Counted from the first letter of the stretch, positions 8,334 through 17,522 are shown. The stretch is 64,000 nt of DNA from Rhizobiales bacterium Ga0077537 (GCA_001464955.1 LNEM01000009.1:310001-374000); one strand, 5' to 3'. Numbers and translations: made by a program. Notes: generated by a model not told the origin, from the letters alone.

Positions 8334-9530
8334 TCACTCCATCGTGGCGAGGGTCATCGCCAGCGCGCAGGCATTGTCGAACTCGTCGAGGTCGACCCAT
8401 TCGTCGACGGTGTGGGGATCCACCTGACCGGCGCCGAACGTGACTGTCGGGATGCCGTGGCGGACGAGCCAGTTGGCATCGAGACCGCCGTTCGCCGCCT
8501 TGACCATCGGCGCGAGACCGGTCGCCTCGACGGCTGCGATCGACCGCTTCACGACCGGCAGGGTCTCCTTCAGCAGGAAGGGATGGTAGTCGGTGTGGGC
8601 GGTGAACTTGACCTTGCCCGCCTTGCCTTCGCTGTTGGTGACGCGGGCGGCCGCATCGACGAAGGCTGCCTTGTAGGCGGCCGTGATCTCCTTGAAGAAC
8701 TTCGCGTCGTGGCTGCGGCTCTCGCCACGCGCCTTGACGTAGTCGGTGACGACATTGGTCGCCTGGCCGGCCGGACCGCCGTCTGCGCCCATGACGGGGC
8801 CGATATTGGATGTGCCGGCCTTGTTGCCCTTCATGACCTTGCCGAACCAGCCGCCCTTCCTGATATCGGCGAGGGCTTCGGCGAGAATGAGGGTGGAGGA
8901 GATGCCGCGCTCGGGAGCGCCACCCGCGTGGCTGGCGCGGCCCATGATCTCGACCTCCCAGCGATCGGCGCCGACGGCGCCGATGGTGACGGCGGTGGCG
9001 TAGCGGCCGTCGAAGTTGAAGGCCATGCGAGGCGCGCCGAGGTTTTCGAGGTCGACGAAGCGCGCGCCCCAGAGGCCGCTCTCCTCGCGCACGGTGAAGA
9101 GGAATGTCAGCGGTGGGTGCGACGGCTTATGGGTGAGCAGTTCGGAAATGAGCGTGACGAGCACCGCGCAGCCCGTGCGGTTGTCGCCGCCGAGCGCGGT
9201 CGGCGCGTCGTTGACGATGCGGCGGCCCTTGATGCGCGGCTTTGCTCCGGCGCAAAGGGGGACGGTGTCCATATGCGTCATGAACATCAGGCGGGGCGCG
9301 GACTTCAGTGCGCCACGGCCCGGGATCTCGACGATGAGATTGCCGGTCTCGGTCGGCAGCGGGATCTGCTTGTGCGCCTTGTCGAAACGGATCGCGCGCT
9401 GGGAGACGCCGGCCTCGCGCAGCGCTGCGACGATCTCGCGGCCGATGGCGGCTTCCTGGCCGGTGACGCCCTCGACGGACAGGAAGCGCATGAGGCGGCC
9501 GACGGCGGCCTCGCGATCGACGGTGTGCAT
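8334..9530 (-). CDS. M20-family metallopeptidase, peptidase T-like
   Basis: The 398-residue cytosolic enzyme has the two-zinc M20 layout: first ligand in FMTHMDTVP, bridging Asp in ALGGDNRTGCAVL, catalytic Glu pair in FLFTVREESGLWGA, and a late His in KFTAHTDYHPF. A dimerisation domain lies around GRASHAGGAPERG. The GGDNRTG and TVREESG wording is closest to tripeptidase T (PepT) and related M20/M42 peptidases, so it probably removes N-terminal residues from short peptides. The gene is monocistronic on the reverse strand. Confidence 0.88.
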   Translation of the reverse strand: MHTVDREAAVGRLMRFLSVEGVTGQEAAIGREIVAALREAGVSQRAIRFDKAHKQIPLPTETGNLIVEIPGRGALKSAPRLMFMTHMDTVPLCAGAKPRIKGRRIVNDAPTALGGDNRTGCAVLVTLISELLTHKPSHPPLTFLFTVREESGLWGARFVDLENLGAPRMAFNFDGRYATAVTIGAVGADRWEVEIMGRASHAGGAPERGISSTLILAEALADIRKGGWFGKVMKGNKAGTSNIGPVMGADGGPAGQATNVVTDYVKARGESRSHDAKFFKEITAAYKAAFVDAAARVTNSEGKAGKVKFTAHTDYHPFLLKETLPVVKRSIAAVEATGLAPMVKAANGGLDANWLVRHGIPTVTFGAGQVDPHTVDEWVDLDEFDNACALAMTLATME

Positions 9531-9656
9531 GGTTGTCTCCGTGTGACGCGCGGAGCGTGGCCCCGCGGACGGCTGGTCAGAGCTGCAACCTAGTGAGCAG
9601 CGGCGACACGGTCGACAGAAATGGAACGACGACGCTGCGGTCCGGTTTGCGACCGG

Positions 9657-10151
9657 TTAACGCGCGGGCTTCGGAAGCGGGACGGGCGCGCCGAGAAAGC
9701 GTACGCCGATGGTCGTCGTCTTGCGCCACTTCACCTCGCATTCGACCTGCATGCGATCGGTGCGCATGACGAGGGTGAATGTGCCCGGCAGGTGGTTCAG
9801 ATCGCCGAAATTCTTGATGGAGGCCTCGGGCAGCGCGAGCCGCGCGCCGGTCCCCGACATATCCACGATCTGGCAGGGCAACTGGAGGCGCATCGTCTTG
9901 AACGTGAGGAGGCCCGGCAATGCGGTCTGCTTGCGGCGGGTGCGGCGATTGCAGGGGGCGTCGCTATCGGCCTTCGTCGTCGCCTTCTCGGCGGCGATCT
10001 TGCGCAGCCGCTCGAGGTGGTCGATGTCGCGGGTGCGGGGGGCCTTGAATTGCGGCAGCACTTCGGGCTTCGGCTGTGCGGGCGCGCGCCCTGCTGCTTC
10101 AGCCTTGGCGGGCGCTACAGACTGCAGAATTCGGGCCGCTCGCAGCACCAC
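9657..10151 (-). CDS. PilZ-domain protein (probable c-di-GMP receptor)
   Basis: The first 65 residues of this 164-residue protein are basic and low-complexity. A PilZ domain follows with both c-di-GMP signatures: RxxxR at residues 69-73 (RRTRR) and D97-x-S99-x-x-G102 in IVDMSGTGARL. The closing strand has GVRFLGAP. It has no output domain, so it probably signals by protein contact. Translation probably starts at tandem GTG codons at 10151, with GGGGAAG upstream. It lies downstream of the E1 gene on the same strand across a 110-base gap that holds a short dyad (AATGG...CCATT near 10231-10246). Confidence 0.82.
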   Translation of the reverse strand: MVLRAARILQSVAPAKAEAAGRAPAQPKPEVLPQFKAPRTRDIDHLERLRKIAAEKATTKADSDAPCNRRTRRKQTALPGLLTFKTMRLQLPCQIVDMSGTGARLALPEASIKNFGDLNHLPGTFTLVMRTDRMQVECEVKWRKTTTIGVRFLGAPVPLPKPAR

Positions 10152-10261
10152 GTCGGTCTTCCCCTACGCATACGGGGGCACACACGGCGACCCCACCACT
10201 CCGTGGGCCGGAGACTAGAGAGGAAGCCTTAAATGGCGGTTACCATTGGTGCTCCGGGACC

Positions 10262-12670
10262 TCACCTGTCGCGGCGATAGCGGACGGGACGGCCGGTCAG
10301 GGTCTCGGCGGCGCGGAGCACGGCCGCCGGATCGAGGCCGTAATGGGCGTAGAGCTCGGGGATGGAGCCGGACTGGCCGAAGTGCTCGACGCCCAGCGGC
10401 CGGACGCGATGGCCGACGACGCCGCCGAGCCAGGACAGCGTCTCGGGATGGGCATCGCAGAGCGTGATGATGCCGGCGTCGCGCGGCAACGCGGAGAGCA
10501 AGTCCTCGACGTGAGAGGTCGCGTTCCGGTCGCCCTGTTCGTGGGCGCGGTCGGCGGCATGCCAGCCGGCCGACAGGCGGTCGGCCGACGTCACGGCGAG
10601 GACGCCGACGCCGCCGCGCTCGTCGGAGAGGAGGCCGGCCGCCTCGATCGCCTCGGGCGCGACGGCGCCCATGTAGACGATGGCGATCGTCGTCGAGGCG
10701 GTCGGGGGCCGGAGCCAGTAGCCGCCGGCGATGATGTCGTCGCGCAACGTCTCGGTCAGCGGGCGCGCGATCTGCTCGATCGGGCGGGTCGAGAGACGGA
10801 GGTAGACCGAGCCGCCCTTTTCCTCACGTTGCCAGCCCTTCTTGCCGTCCTCGGGGCCCTCGCGCTGCATGTATTCGAAGGCCCAGCCCATGACGACAGT
10901 AAGTTCGTCGAGGTAGGCGGGCTCGAACGAGGCGAGGCCGTCCTGCGACATCCCGATCAGCGGCGTCGCGATGGACTGGTGCGCGCCGCCCTCCGGGGCC
11001 AGCGTCAGGCCCGACGGCGTGGCGACGACCATGAAGCGGGCGTCCTGGTAACAGGCGTAATTCAGGGCATCGAGGCCGCGCGAGATGAACGGGTCGTAGA
11101 GCGTGCCGATGGGGAGCAGCCGCTCGCCGTAGTGGGCGTGGCTGAGGCCGGCGGCCGCCAGCATCAGGAACAGGTTCATCTCGGCGATGCCGAGTTCCAT
11201 GTGCTGGCCGTCCGGGCTCATCTCCCAGCGCTGTGGGCTCATGAGGCCGCGCGTCCGGAACACGTCCTCCTTGCTCTCGAGCGAGAAGAGGCCGCGCCGG
11301 TTGACCCATGGGCCGAGATTGGTCGACACCGTGACGTCGGCCGACGTGGTGACGATCCGGTCGGCCAGCGGTCCGCCGCGCTTGGCGATCTCGTCGAGGA
11401 TGCGGCCGAAGCCGGCCTGCGTCGCGGCCTTGCCTTTCGTCTCGATCGACGGCATCGCGGGAACGGGGATCTTCGGCGCCGTGAGGGTGCGGGTGCCCCG
11501 GCTCGCGAACGGCACACGCTTCAGGTACCGCTCGACGTCGGCTGGCGGCAGGCGCAAGCCCGCATACTTGTCCCACTCCTCGCCCTGATTGACGCCGTGC
11601 GCGGCGCGGAACGCCTGCATCTGGGTCTTGTTCATCAGGCCGGCGTGGTTGTCCTTGTGGCCGGCGAGGGGCAGGCCGAACCCCTTGATGGTGTAGGCGA
11701 TGAAGCAGACGGGCTGGTCCGCCGGCGCGGAGGCGAAGGCTTCGAGGATGGTCTCCATGTCATGGCCGCCGAGATTGGTCATCAGGCGGGCGAGTTCGGC
11801 GTCGGAGCGGCCGCGGACGAGGCCCAGGATCTCGGCGTCGGATGCGAAGTCCTTTTCGAGTTCGCGGCGCCAGCCGGCGGCGCCCTCGAAGACGAGCGCG
11901 GAATAGAGCTGGTTCGGGCAGTCGTCGATCCACGTCCGGAGGCGGTCGCCGCCCGGCTCGCGGAACGCGGCCTCGAGGAGCTTGCCGTACTTGATCAGCA
12001 CGACCTTCCAGCCGAGGTTGTCGAAAAGGCCCGCGACCTTCATGAAGAGCTGGTCGGAGACGACGCTGTCGAGGCTCTGGCGGTTGTAGTCGACCACCCA
12101 CCAGCAGTTCTTCAGGCCGTGCTTCCAGTATTCGAGCAACGCCTCGTGGATGTTGCCCTCGTCGATCTCGGCGTCGCCCATCAGAGCCACGAGGCGGCCC
12201 CTGGGCCAATCGCTCGTCCGCCAGCTCTTGGCGTGGACGTAGTCCTGGACGAGGCTCGAGAAGCCGGTCGCGGCCACGCCGAGGCCGACCGAGCCCGTGG
12301 AGAAGTCGACGTCGGCCTTGTCCTTGGTGCGGGACGGATAGGACTGCACGCCGCCGAAGCCGCGGAAGTTCTTCATCTTGTCGACCGACTGATGGTCGAG
12401 GAGGTACTGGATGGCGTGGAAGACAGGGCTCGCGTGCGGCTTCACGGCGATCCGGTCCTCGGGGCGAAGGACGTGGAAATAGAGCGCCGTCATGAGCGTC
12501 GCGAGGGAGGCGGACGAGGCCTGGTGGCCGCCGACCTTGAGGCCGTCGTGGCGCTCGATCTCGTGATTGGCGTGGTGGATCATGTAGGTCGAGAGCCAGA
12601 GCACCTTGCGCTCCAGCTCGGACAGCATGGCGAGCGTCGCCGGGTCGACGACGGGACCATTGGACGTCAT
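10262..12670 (-). CDS. Transketolase / pyruvate dehydrogenase E1 (AceE-type) family ThDP enzyme
   Basis: About 802 residues with a single-chain E1/transketolase layout. The N-terminal ThDP domain has GGHQASSASLATL, PHASPVFHAIQYLL and the metal motif MGDAEIDEGNIHEAL ending in VVDYNRQSLD. A Pyr domain follows (TTSADVTVSTNLG, then ELGIAEMNLFL carrying the catalytic Glu), then a C-terminal domain. Wording and length resemble AceE-type 2-oxo-acid dehydrogenase E1 more than classical transketolase. The ATG at 12670 has GGAAGG at correct spacing; an ATG at 12685 overlapping the upstream stop is the alternative. No E2 or E3 gene is adjacent. The upstream partner is threonine dehydratase, whose product 2-oxobutanoate is a plausible substrate (inference). 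Confidence 0.85.
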   Translation of the reverse strand: MTSNGPVVDPATLAMLSELERKVLWLSTYMIHHANHEIERHDGLKVGGHQASSASLATLMTALYFHVLRPEDRIAVKPHASPVFHAIQYLLDHQSVDKMKNFRGFGGVQSYPSRTKDKADVDFSTGSVGLGVAATGFSSLVQDYVHAKSWRTSDWPRGRLVALMGDAEIDEGNIHEALLEYWKHGLKNCWWVVDYNRQSLDSVVSDQLFMKVAGLFDNLGWKVVLIKYGKLLEAAFREPGGDRLRTWIDDCPNQLYSALVFEGAAGWRRELEKDFASDAEILGLVRGRSDAELARLMTNLGGHDMETILEAFASAPADQPVCFIAYTIKGFGLPLAGHKDNHAGLMNKTQMQAFRAAHGVNQGEEWDKYAGLRLPPADVERYLKRVPFASRGTRTLTAPKIPVPAMPSIETKGKAATQAGFGRILDEIAKRGGPLADRIVTTSADVTVSTNLGPWVNRRGLFSLESKEDVFRTRGLMSPQRWEMSPDGQHMELGIAEMNLFLMLAAAGLSHAHYGERLLPIGTLYDPFISRGLDALNYACYQDARFMVVATPSGLTLAPEGGAHQSIATPLIGMSQDGLASFEPAYLDELTVVMGWAFEYMQREGPEDGKKGWQREEKGGSVYLRLSTRPIEQIARPLTETLRDDIIAGGYWLRPPTASTTIAIVYMGAVAPEAIEAAGLLSDERGGVGVLAVTSADRLSAGWHAADRAHEQGDRNATSHVEDLLSALPRDAGIITLCDAHPETLSWLGGVVGHRVRPLGVEHFGQSGSIPELYAHYGLDPAAVLRAAETLTGRPVRYRRDR

Positions 12671-12684
12671 GCGGGAGCCTTCCA

Positions 12685-13935
12685 TCAGCGGGATCCTCCG
12701 GGATTGGTGACGACGTCGACTTCGAGGCCGCCTTCACGCAGGCGGGCAACGGTCGCGTCCAGATGGGCGCGGTCGCGGGTCTCGATCACGACCTCGAGCA
12801 GGGCGCCCTTGGCGGGGAGATCGGAGAACACGCGCTGGTGTGAGACCTCGACGATGTTGGCCCCTGCTTCGCCGAGCAGGTTCGCGACCTTGGCGAGCTG
12901 GCCGGGGCGGTCGACGAGGTCGATCGCGAGTTCGGAGAGGCGACCTTCGCGGGCGAGTTCGCGCGTCAGGACGGAGGCCAGCAGGCGGGTGTCGATGTTG
13001 CCGCCGCACAGAACGAGCCCCACCTTCTGGCCGCGGAACATGGACCGGTTCGCGAGGACGGCGGCGAGACCGGCAGCTCCGGCCCCTTCGACGACGGTCT
13101 TCTCGATGTTGATCAGGAGGCTCACGGCGTGCTCGAGATCGGCCTCGCTGACGAGGACGATGTCGTTGACGAGGGCGCGGACGATCTCGCTCGTCAGGCG
13201 GCCGGGCGCCTTCACCGCGATGCCTTCCGCAAGCGTATCGCCGCGCATCGGGAGATCGCCGCCCTTCATGACATTGTACATCGAGGGATAGAGGCCGGCC
13301 TGCACGCCGACAATGCGGATCGAGGGCTTTATGCCGCGCGCTGCGACGGCAATACCGCTGATGAGGCCACCGCCGCCGATCGGGACGACGAGGGTGTCGA
13401 GGTCGGGAACGTTGCGCAGCATCTCGAGTGCGATGGTGCCTTGGCCGGCGATGACGTGGGGATCGTCGTAGGGGTGCACGAACACGAGGCCGCGGGCGTC
13501 GGACGTGGCGCGGGCATAAGCGGCGGCATCCTCGAGGGTCGCGCCCTCGACGAGCACCTCGGCGCCGTGCCCGCGCGTGTTCTCGACCTTCACCATCGGC
13601 GTGCCGAGGGGCATGACGATGGTCGCGGGAATGCCGAGGCGGCGAGCGTGGTAGGCGACACCCTGGGCATGATTGCCGGCCGACATGGCGATCACGCCGC
13701 GGCGGCGCTCCTCGTCCGTCAGGTGCAGGAGGCGATTGAGGGCGCCTCGCTCCTTGAACGAGGCCGTGAACTGGAGGTTCTCGAACTTCAGCCAGATCTC
13801 ACAGCCGAGGATGTCGGAGAGTGTGCGGCTCGGATCGAAGTCGGTGTCGAGCACGGCGCCGGCCAGCCGTCCGGCGGCTGCCTGGACGTCATCAATGGTC
13901 ACGGGAAGGGCCGTGCTGGAACCGAGGGCCGGCAT
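12685..13935 (-). CDS. Threonine dehydratase (threonine ammonia-lyase), PLP enzyme with ACT domain
   Basis: The 416-residue enzyme deaminates threonine to 2-oxobutanoate. The PLP lysine is K61 in FTASFKERGALN, the substrate loop is AMSAGNHAQGVAY and the phosphate-binding glycine loop is PIGGGGLISG. A single C-terminal ACT domain begins around LAIDLVDRPGQLAKVANLL. One ACT domain instead of two regulatory domains is the short, catabolic-like form. The start at 13935 is preceded by AGGAG; a longer frame reaches into the regulatory gap and is rejected. The stop overlaps or abuts the start of the E1 gene, indicating translational coupling. The divergent Lrp regulator probably controls both. Confidence 0.93.
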   Translation of the reverse strand: MPALGSSTALPVTIDDVQAAAGRLAGAVLDTDFDPSRTLSDILGCEIWLKFENLQFTASFKERGALNRLLHLTDEERRRGVIAMSAGNHAQGVAYHARRLGIPATIVMPLGTPMVKVENTRGHGAEVLVEGATLEDAAAYARATSDARGLVFVHPYDDPHVIAGQGTIALEMLRNVPDLDTLVVPIGGGGLISGIAVAARGIKPSIRIVGVQAGLYPSMYNVMKGGDLPMRGDTLAEGIAVKAPGRLTSEIVRALVNDIVLVSEADLEHAVSLLINIEKTVVEGAGAAGLAAVLANRSMFRGQKVGLVLCGGNIDTRLLASVLTRELAREGRLSELAIDLVDRPGQLAKVANLLGEAGANIVEVSHQRVFSDLPAKGALLEVVIETRDRAHLDATVARLREGGLEVDVVTNPGGSR

Positions 13936-14060
13936 GAGGGGCTCCTGTGGGCTGGCGGTGAGAATATCGCGACTCGTCCGGCAATTATTGCTGAATTTCG
14001 CCAATCCTTGGGGCAGTATTGGCAGAATCTGCAATTCCATGACGCGATCGCGGCCTGCAA
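13936..14060. promoter_or_regulatory. Divergent control region between threonine dehydratase and lrp-type gene
   Basis: This 125-base gap is noticeably AT-richer than its flanks. It holds repeated short dyads such as CAATTATTG (13982-13990), GAATTTCGCCAAT (from about 13993) and the 11-base palindrome GCAGAATCTGC (14022-14032). Clusters of such sites are typical of Lrp/AsnC operators, which often repress their own gene and activate a divergent amino-acid catabolic gene. Binding is inferred from position and composition. Confidence 0.55.
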
Positions 14061-14534
14061 ATGCCAATTCCGGAACTCGACGACATAGATCGGCGCCTGC
14101 TCGCCGCCATTCAGGAGAATGGCCGGCTCACGGCAACTGAACTCGCGGAGCGGGTCGGGCTGACCGTCAGCCCGTGCCTCCGGCGGCTGCGGCTGCTCGA
14201 AGAGGGCGGCGTGATCCGTGGGTATGCGGCTTTGCTCGACCAGAAGAAGGTCGGGCTGCCGGTGTCGGTGTTCGTCTCGATCAAGCTGGAGCGGCAATCG
14301 GAGGACGCCATGCGGGCCTTCGAGGATGCGATCCGGAGCTGGCCGGAGGTGCTCGAGTGCTACCTCATGACGGGGCCGAGGGACTACCTGCTGCGGGTCG
14401 TTGCGAGCGATCTCGCCGACTACGAGCGGTTCGTCAAAGCGCGGCTCACACGGGTGGCCGGGATCGCGAATATCGAATCGAGTTTCGCGCTGGGCCAGGT
14501 GAAGCACACCGGCGCGCTGCCGCTCGGCCGCTGA
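14061..14534 (+). CDS. Lrp/AsnC-family transcriptional regulator
   Basis: The 157-residue protein has an N-terminal winged helix (LDDIDRRLLAAIQENGRLTATE, recognition helix near TVSPCLRRLRLLEEGGVI) and a C-terminal RAM ligand-binding domain (VLECYLMTGPRDYLLRVVASD). Lrp-family proteins assemble as octamers and sense amino acids. Its divergent placement next to threonine dehydratase and the E1 gene suggests threonine or a branched-chain amino acid as ligand. The gene is close to the usual family length and intact. Confidence 0.92.
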   Translation: MPIPELDDIDRRLLAAIQENGRLTATELAERVGLTVSPCLRRLRLLEEGGVIRGYAALLDQKKVGLPVSVFVSIKLERQSEDAMRAFEDAIRSWPEVLECYLMTGPRDYLLRVVASDLADYERFVKARLTRVAGIANIESSFALGQVKHTGALPLGR

Positions 14535-14589
14535 CGGCTCGAGGGGCGGCGGGCGTGTGGCCCGCCGCGCGTTTTCTCGTGCGCCCCGA

Positions 14590-15384
14590 TCAGGACTTCG
14601 GCGCCCAGGCAGCGCGGCGCTTTTCGGCGAAGGAGGCGAGACCTTCGGCCGCTTCGGCGCTCTGGCGGGCCGTGGCGTGACTGTCCACGAGAGCGTCGAA
14701 TGTGGCGCGGTCGAAGCCGCCCCAGGCGCTTTCGAGAATGTGCTGCTTGGTCTTCGCCATGGCGGTCGGGCTGTTCTCGAGGATCTGGGCCACCATCTCC
14801 GCGCCGCGGGCTTCAAGCTTGTCGAGGGGCACGACCTCGTGGACGAGACCGATGCGACGCGCCTCGTCAGCGCCGAACCGCTCACCAGTGATCGCGTAGC
14901 GGCGGACCTGTCGCACGCCGATGGCGTCATTCAGGTGCGGCACGATGATCGCGGCGTGGAGGCCCCAGCGAACCTCGGCGATCGAGAAAATCGCGTTGTC
15001 GGCCGCAATGACCACGTCGCAGGCGGAGACTATGCCCGTGCCGCCACCGAAGCAGCCGCCCTGGACGAGGGCCACGACGGGCACGGGCAAGCGGTTCAGG
15101 CGGTCGACGGCCTCGGCAGTCGCGCGGGATACGTCGCGATTCGCCTCGGGGCTGCCGGGGCGCACCGAGTTGATCCACTTGAGGTCGGCGCCGGCCTGGA
15201 AATGACGGCCGTTGCCGCGCAGCACGACGCAGCGGAGCCCCTTTTCCTTGCCGAGCGCGTCCATGCCATCGAGCACGCCCTGGATGAAGGCGCCGTTGTA
15301 GGCGTTGTTCACTTCGGGGCGATTGAAGGTCACGGTCGCGACGCCGCGTGCGTCGAGGTTGGTCAGGATGGCGGGTTCAGACAT
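14590..15384 (-). CDS. Enoyl-CoA hydratase/isomerase family protein (methylglutaconyl-CoA hydratase-like)
   Basis: The 264-residue crotonase has the CoA-binding/oxyanion segment GRHFQAGADLKWI and the second oxyanion loop GGCFGGGTGIVSACD. FSIAEVRWGLHAAIIVPHL resembles methylglutaconyl-CoA and geranyl-type hydratases (LiuC/AtuE), which read AGADLNWM at the first loop. The reaction would be hydration of a 2-enoyl-CoA in acyl-CoA or leucine/terpene breakdown. The start at 15384 has GAGGA upstream; the frame extends 74 codons further but without coding character. No other acyl-CoA genes are adjacent, so the exact substrate is open. Confidence 0.88.
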   Translation of the reverse strand: MSEPAILTNLDARGVATVTFNRPEVNNAYNGAFIQGVLDGMDALGKEKGLRCVVLRGNGRHFQAGADLKWINSVRPGSPEANRDVSRATAEAVDRLNRLPVPVVALVQGGCFGGGTGIVSACDVVIAADNAIFSIAEVRWGLHAAIIVPHLNDAIGVRQVRRYAITGERFGADEARRIGLVHEVVPLDKLEARGAEMVAQILENSPTAMAKTKQHILESAWGGFDRATFDALVDSHATARQSAEAAEGLASFAEKRRAAWAPKS

Positions 15385-15712
15385 GGCGTTCCTCTTTGCT
15401 TTGGTTCGATGCGAATGATGGTGCGAGGACGGGGCCGCGTCCAGACAGGGCGGCGTGACGTATGGACCACGGCGCGTGTCGGCGGACGGTGACGTGCCAA
15501 GCCATGCAGCTTCCAGATGGCTGCTGCTCACAGGCGCGTGTCTGGCCGAGGCGCGCGAATGGGTATAGATGCAACAAGGAATGGCGCAGGTTGTCGGCAT
15601 GGTCACGGGATTGCCTCATTGTGGTCCCCATGGGGCCGCAACCTTCGCGACAGTGCCACGTTCGTCATTCGGCGCTGTTCGCGCGGCGTCGTCAGGTGGA
15701 GCAGGGGGGAGC
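15385..15712. other. Divergent intergenic region, no gene seen
   Basis: The gap lies between the leftward enoyl-CoA hydratase gene and the rightward L,D-transpeptidase gene. Frames that extend both genes into it lack a signal peptide or domain and look spurious. A G-rich ribosome-binding site (15703-15710) marks the transpeptidase start. No clear promoter or repeat was seen. Confidence 0.45.
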
Positions 15713-17116
15713 ATGGCCATTATGGGAAACCCGTTCGACGCCGGGGCAAGAGGCCGCACCGCGCCGCTGGCCCGCCCGGTCGAATGCGGGGCAGTGCGTA
15801 GGCTCGCGTGTGCCGGCGTGATCTCCGCCCTCGTCGTGGGTTCGACCGCCGCACCTGCGGCGGCGCAGATGGAATGGGCCAACAAGATCTTCGGCGTACC
15901 GACCACGACGACGTCCTACGAGCGGCGGCCGGCGGCTGTGGAAGGCGCAGTGCAGAACCCCGATGACCTCCGCACCGGCGACATACCGATGCGCAGTGAA
16001 GCCATGCTGGCGGCGCTCGACCTCGCCTATGGACGCTACAAGGCCATCGCGCAGAGGGGTGGTTGGCCGAGCATTCCTTCGCAACGCATGATGCGACCGG
16101 GGGACGACGACGAGCGCGTGCCGATCGTGCGGCGCCGACTGCTGGCGACCGGTGAGCTGCGCTCGTCGGGGTTCCAGAGCTTCACGTTCGACGGCGAACT
16201 CGAGGCGGCAGTGCGCCGGTTCCAGGCATCGCATGGGCTTGCGGTCAACGGGCGCGTGGATCGACCGACGATCGCGGCCTTGAACGTGCCTGTGCAGGCG
16301 CGCATGGCGCAGATCAAGCTCAACTACGATCGTATCTCGAAGATGATGGAGCGAACGGGGCCGGCCGAAGATCGCTACGTCTTCGTCAATGTACCCGGCT
16401 ACCAGCTCGAGGCCGTCGAAGGCGGCAAGGCCGTTCTCCGGCATCGTGTCATCGCCGGGCGGCCCGGCCGTGAAACGCCCGAGGTGAAGGCTTTCGTCAG
16501 GGCGCTCAATTTCTTCCCGTTCTGGCGGGTTCCGGACAGCATCGCCCAGCTGGATGTGGCGCCGCGGCTGGTGAAGGAGCCTGACTACCTCCAGAAGGAG
16601 CAGATCCGGGTGCTTTCGGGCAACTTCAACGGTCCCGAAATTGACGCGACGCGGATCAACTGGGCGCAGTTCGACTCGAAGACGACGAAGCTCAGGCAGG
16701 ATCCGGGGCCACAGAATGCGCTGGGTCTCGTCCGGTTGGACATGCCGAACGAGCACGGTGTCTACATGCATGACACTCCGATGAAGCCGCTCTTCGGGCG
16801 CGCATCGCGCGCCTTCAGCGCTGGATGCGTGCGTGTTCAGGATGTCTTCGATCTGGCAGCATGGCTGGCGCGGGACGAGCCGGGCATGGATCGGCGCCGC
16901 GTGGACGAGATCATCGCGGGAGGCACACCTGTAGACATTACGCTGGCGCGGCCGGTGCCGGTCTATTTCGCCTACGTGACGGCGTGGGCGGACGAGAAGG
17001 GCAATGCCTTTTTCCGCCCGGATATCTACGGGCGCGACGGGCTCAATGAACTGAGCGGGGATCGCGAACACGATCCGGACGCGCCGCCACCGCCGGCGCA
17101 GGGTCTGGCGCCCTGA
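15713..17116 (+). CDS. L,D-transpeptidase, YcbB/LdtD-like
   Basis: The 467-residue exported enzyme makes 3-3 crosslinks in peptidoglycan. A signal-anchor segment lies around residues 28-52 (LACAGVISALVVGSTAAPAA). A peptidoglycan-binding helical domain follows (FDGELEAAVRRFQASHGLAVNG), then the catalytic YkuD domain with HDTPMKPLFGRASRAFSAGC, giving His and Cys at about C372. The long split domain and internal spacing fit YcbB/LdtD rather than the small ErfK type. The ATG at 15713 is preceded by a GGGGGGA element. Longer upstream starts would bury the signal segment. A strong terminator follows. Confidence 0.92.
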   Translation: MAIMGNPFDAGARGRTAPLARPVECGAVRRLACAGVISALVVGSTAAPAAAQMEWANKIFGVPTTTTSYERRPAAVEGAVQNPDDLRTGDIPMRSEAMLAALDLAYGRYKAIAQRGGWPSIPSQRMMRPGDDDERVPIVRRRLLATGELRSSGFQSFTFDGELEAAVRRFQASHGLAVNGRVDRPTIAALNVPVQARMAQIKLNYDRISKMMERTGPAEDRYVFVNVPGYQLEAVEGGKAVLRHRVIAGRPGRETPEVKAFVRALNFFPFWRVPDSIAQLDVAPRLVKEPDYLQKEQIRVLSGNFNGPEIDATRINWAQFDSKTTKLRQDPGPQNALGLVRLDMPNEHGVYMHDTPMKPLFGRASRAFSAGCVRVQDVFDLAAWLARDEPGMDRRRVDEIIAGGTPVDITLARPVPVYFAYVTAWADEKGNAFFRPDIYGRDGLNELSGDREHDPDAPPPPAQGLAP

Positions 17117-17158
17117 CTATTGGCGTGGCGGCCTTCAGGCCCAGCGTCTCGAACGACG

Positions 17159-17191
17159 AACGCCATGTCGCTTCGCGGCATGGCGTTTTTT
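17159..17191 (+). terminator. Rho-independent terminator after the L,D-transpeptidase gene
   Basis: Arms AACGCCATG (17159-17167) and CATGGCGTT (17179-17187) pair perfectly around an 11-base loop, and the T-run continues to 17191. The reverse-strand complex I gene ends 26 bases further on, so the hairpin may serve both. Confidence 0.88.
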
Positions 17192-17216
17192 GTGTCGATA
17201 GGGCTGAGCTTCGGAC

Positions 17217-17522
17217 CTAATGCGTCCAGGAGCCGATGCGGCCGAACTTGAAGTTGTCGGAGTAGCTTTTCCGCTGCGTGCGGCGGGGTGCCGGCTCGGA
17301 GAGGCGGTAGGCGATGCCGTTCCGCTCGGCGTAGGCGATGGCTTCTTCCTTCGTGTCGAAGGCGAGCGCGACCTGCGTGCGGGTATCGCGGGACGATGTC
17401 CAGCCCATCAGGGGATCGATCTCGCGCGGACGCTCGGGTTCGTGCTCCAGAACCCACTCTTTCGTCCGGGCGGGGCCGGACTGCATGGCGGTACGTGCGG
17501 GCTTGTAGATGCGGGCGACCAT
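17217..17522 (-). CDS. NADH dehydrogenase accessory subunit, NDUFS4 / 18-kDa type
   Basis: The 101-residue protein matches the 'ETC complex I subunit conserved region' family: MVARIYKPARTAMQSG, then WVLEHEP, IDPLMGWTSSRDTRTQVALAF, FDTKEEAIAYAERNGIAYRL and a basic tail with SYSDNFKFGRIGSWTH. In mitochondria NDUFS4 stabilises the NADH-binding module of complex I. Among bacteria this subunit is characteristic of alphaproteobacteria, which supports the taxonomic call. It stands outside the main nuo cluster, next to tRNA-Pro, as is common. It is full length. Confidence 0.93.
   Translation of the reverse strand: MVARIYKPARTAMQSGPARTKEWVLEHEPERPREIDPLMGWTSSRDTRTQVALAFDTKEEAIAYAERNGIAYRLSEPAPRRTQRKSYSDNFKFGRIGSWTH

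Noticed and set aside
10076-13291. Forward open frame of 1071 codons across the E1 and threonine dehydratase genes
   Set aside because: It is the antisense shadow of two clear reverse-strand enzymes. Its translation is Arg/Gly/Val/Asp-rich with no domain, as expected in high-GC DNA.
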